A stretch of 5,589 nucleotides of DNA, taken from NCBI GenBank assembly GCA_003513855.1, contig DOTC01000122.1, positions 3,392-8,980 of the forward strand, written 5' to 3'. Positions 4,525 to 5,589 of this stretch are shown here, in pieces (the stretch's first letter is position 1; each line of letters opens with the position of its first letter). Below the pieces are notes generated by a model. It was not told the DNA's origin, ran no database searches, and was given only the letters and a program-made list of their open reading frames with translations. The stretch is from Deltaproteobacteria bacterium. GTDB taxonomy: Bacteria; Desulfobacterota; Deferrimicrobia; Deferrimicrobiales; Deferrimicrobiaceae. The position numbers and the translations under genes are program-made.

Positions 4525-5589
4525 ATGCCCGACCTGGACCGTGAAAAGATTTCCGCCTACCTGGAATCCCTTGCCGGATCGCCCGTGCGGGTCCTGGCCC
4601 TTGCTCCCCTCGGAGAAACGGTTCCGACCGGCGCCGTCAAGGGGTACGGCTACGGCGTCCCCGTCCTGGTGGAATACGACGCCGGGGGGGAGCGCCGGAA
4701 GGCCGTGCTCGAGACGACGAGCCCGGGACCCTTCGGGCACGAGCACAGGGCGGACCGGGCACAGATGCTCCTGTGGGACCACGAGGCGTACAACCGGCTT
4801 CCCCTCCATGCACGATCCCTGGACGTGGGAGGCTTCCTCCCGGACGGCTCCCTTCTTTCCCTGGGAACCGTGGAGGAGCTCTTCCTCCTCGTCGAGCACG
4901 TGGAAGGGCGCGGCTACATCCAGGACCTTGCCCGCATCCAGGCGGAAGGGGATCTTTCCGAGATCGACACGGCTCGGGCTGACGCCCTTTGCGACTACCT
5001 GGCGGAGATCCACAAGGTGAAGGGAACCGACCCGGGACTTTACGTGCGCAGGATCCGGGAGCTTCTGGGGCACGGGGAGTGCATCATGGGGATCCTGGAC
5101 AGCTACCCGCCGGACCACGGGTTTCTCACCCCCGGCCTCCTGGAGAAGATCGAGAAGCGCTGCGTGGAGTGGCGCTGGCGGATCAAGGGGAAAACGCATC
5201 GGCTCAGGCAGGTCCACGGGGATTTCCACCCGTACAACATCCTGTTTGGTGAAGGGACCCGGTTCCGGGTTCTGGACCGGTCCCGGGGGCAATGGGGAGA
5301 CCCGGCCGACGACGTCACTTCCATCACGGGAAACTACCTCTTCTGCTCGCTTCAGCGGAGCGGCAGGCTTGCCGGCCCCTTCGAGACGCTCTTCCGGAGG
5401 TTCTGGGACCGGTATCTCGAGAGGACGGGGGACCGGGAGGTGCTCGCGGTCGCCGCTCCCTTCTATGCGTTCCGGGGGCTCGTGCTGGCCAGCCCCGTCT
5501 GGTACCCCACCCTGGAGGAGGACGTGCGCAGGAAACTCTTTTCCTTCATCGAGGAAGTCCTGGACGCGGAATCCTTCGATCCGGCCCGC
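4525..5589 (+). CDS. Aminoglycoside-phosphotransferase/choline-kinase-fold protein (C-terminus outside window)
   Basis: The reading frame stays open for 355 codons to the window's end. The start is well defined: GGGAGG (4513-4518) lies six bases before the ATG, giving MPDLDREKISAYLESL. The kinase-like C-lobe holds the catalytic loop VHGDFHPYN at residues 230-238, with D233 the expected catalytic base and N238 a metal ligand, then VLDRSRGQWGDPADDV with D251 as the second metal-binding aspartate. This is the APH family pattern (PF01636), which transfers phosphate from ATP to small molecules. The N-lobe is unusual: a YGYGVPVLVEYD strand pair and VLETTSPGPFGHEHRADRA stand where ATP-binding strands are expected, and no clear canonical lysine follows the strand (E63 occupies that place by my reading). 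Antibiotic resistance is unlikely; a sugar, lipid or metabolite kinase role is more plausible, but the substrate cannot be told. It is divergent from the GIY-YIG operon across a 148-bp gap. Confidence 0.87.
   Translation, partial: MPDLDREKISAYLESLAGSPVRVLALAPLGETVPTGAVKGYGYGVPVLVEYDAGGERRKAVLETTSPGPFGHEHRADRAQMLLWDHEAYNRLPLHARSLDVGGFLPDGSLLSLGTVEELFLLVEHVEGRGYIQDLARIQAEGDLSEIDTARADALCDYLAEIHKVKGTDPGLYVRRIRELLGHGECIMGILDSYPPDHGFLTPGLLEKIEKRCVEWRWRIKGKTHRLRQVHGDFHPYNILFGEGTRFRVLDRSRGQWGDPADDVTSITGNYLFCSLQRSGRLAGPFETLFRRFWDRYLERTGDREVLAVAAPFYAFRGLVLASPVWYPTLEEDVRRKLFSFIEEVLDAESFDPAR

Noticed and set aside
4684..4690. Run of seven G in the phosphotransferase coding sequence, considered as a phase-variable tract or sequencing frameshift
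   Set aside because: The frame is continuous on both sides with consistent codon bias, and seven G is short for slippage control.
4402..5292. A 296-codon minus-strand open frame opposite the phosphotransferase gene
   Set aside because: It is antisense to a frame with a clear HGDFHPYN catalytic loop and has no recognisable motif of its own.
4525..5589. Antibiotic resistance gene because of APH-family similarity
   Set aside because: The APH fold is shared by many metabolic kinases; the N-lobe is atypical and no mobile element or resistance context is present.

Overview
The window is GC-rich (by eye roughly 60-65%) and densely packed, with strong G/C preference at third codon positions and Shine-Dalgarno sites in front of most genes. 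Gene content suggests a deltaproteobacterium-like organism in the broad sense (Desulfobacterota, Geobacter relatives): an AcuB-type CBS-ACT protein beside an AcuC-type deacetylase, a zinc-ribbon plus DUF2007 protein, a bacterial prohibitin, and a kinase-like phosphotransferase. The taxonomic guess is inference from gene style. No rRNA, tRNA, CRISPR array, insertion sequence or phage gene is visible.

Layout. At the left edge, positions 2-64 look like the last codons of a plus-strand gene that runs into the window. It converges on a membrane-anchored prohibitin/SPFH protein (73-921, minus). A 221-bp divergent intergenic region (922-1142) holds a good sigma70-type promoter for the prohibitin gene. 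A weaker promoter points the other way, and its -35 box overlaps the first one almost completely. The small plus-strand gene at 1143-1466 encodes a four-cysteine zinc ribbon followed by a DUF2007 domain, and it may be transcribed with almost no leader.

The centre is a compact minus-strand operon, read right to left: a GIY-YIG nuclease-fold protein (3951-4376), a 615-residue fusion of a GNAT acetyltransferase-like module to an AcuC/histone-deacetylase-family domain (2104-3951), and an AcuB-like protein with two CBS domains and an ACT domain (1487-2125). The genes overlap by 1 bp and 22 bp, so translational coupling is likely. In Bacillus the acetyltransferase AcuA, the CBS-ACT protein AcuB and the deacetylase AcuC are three separate proteins of one operon that controls acetyl-CoA synthetase by reversible lysine acetylation. 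Here a putative acetyl-adding module and an acetyl-removing enzyme sit in one polypeptide, with a probable nucleotide-sensing partner translated from the overlapping next gene. This is the most interesting part of the window.

A 148-bp divergent region (4377-4524) follows, and then a plus-strand aminoglycoside-phosphotransferase/choline-kinase-fold protein (from 4525) that is still open at the window's right edge.
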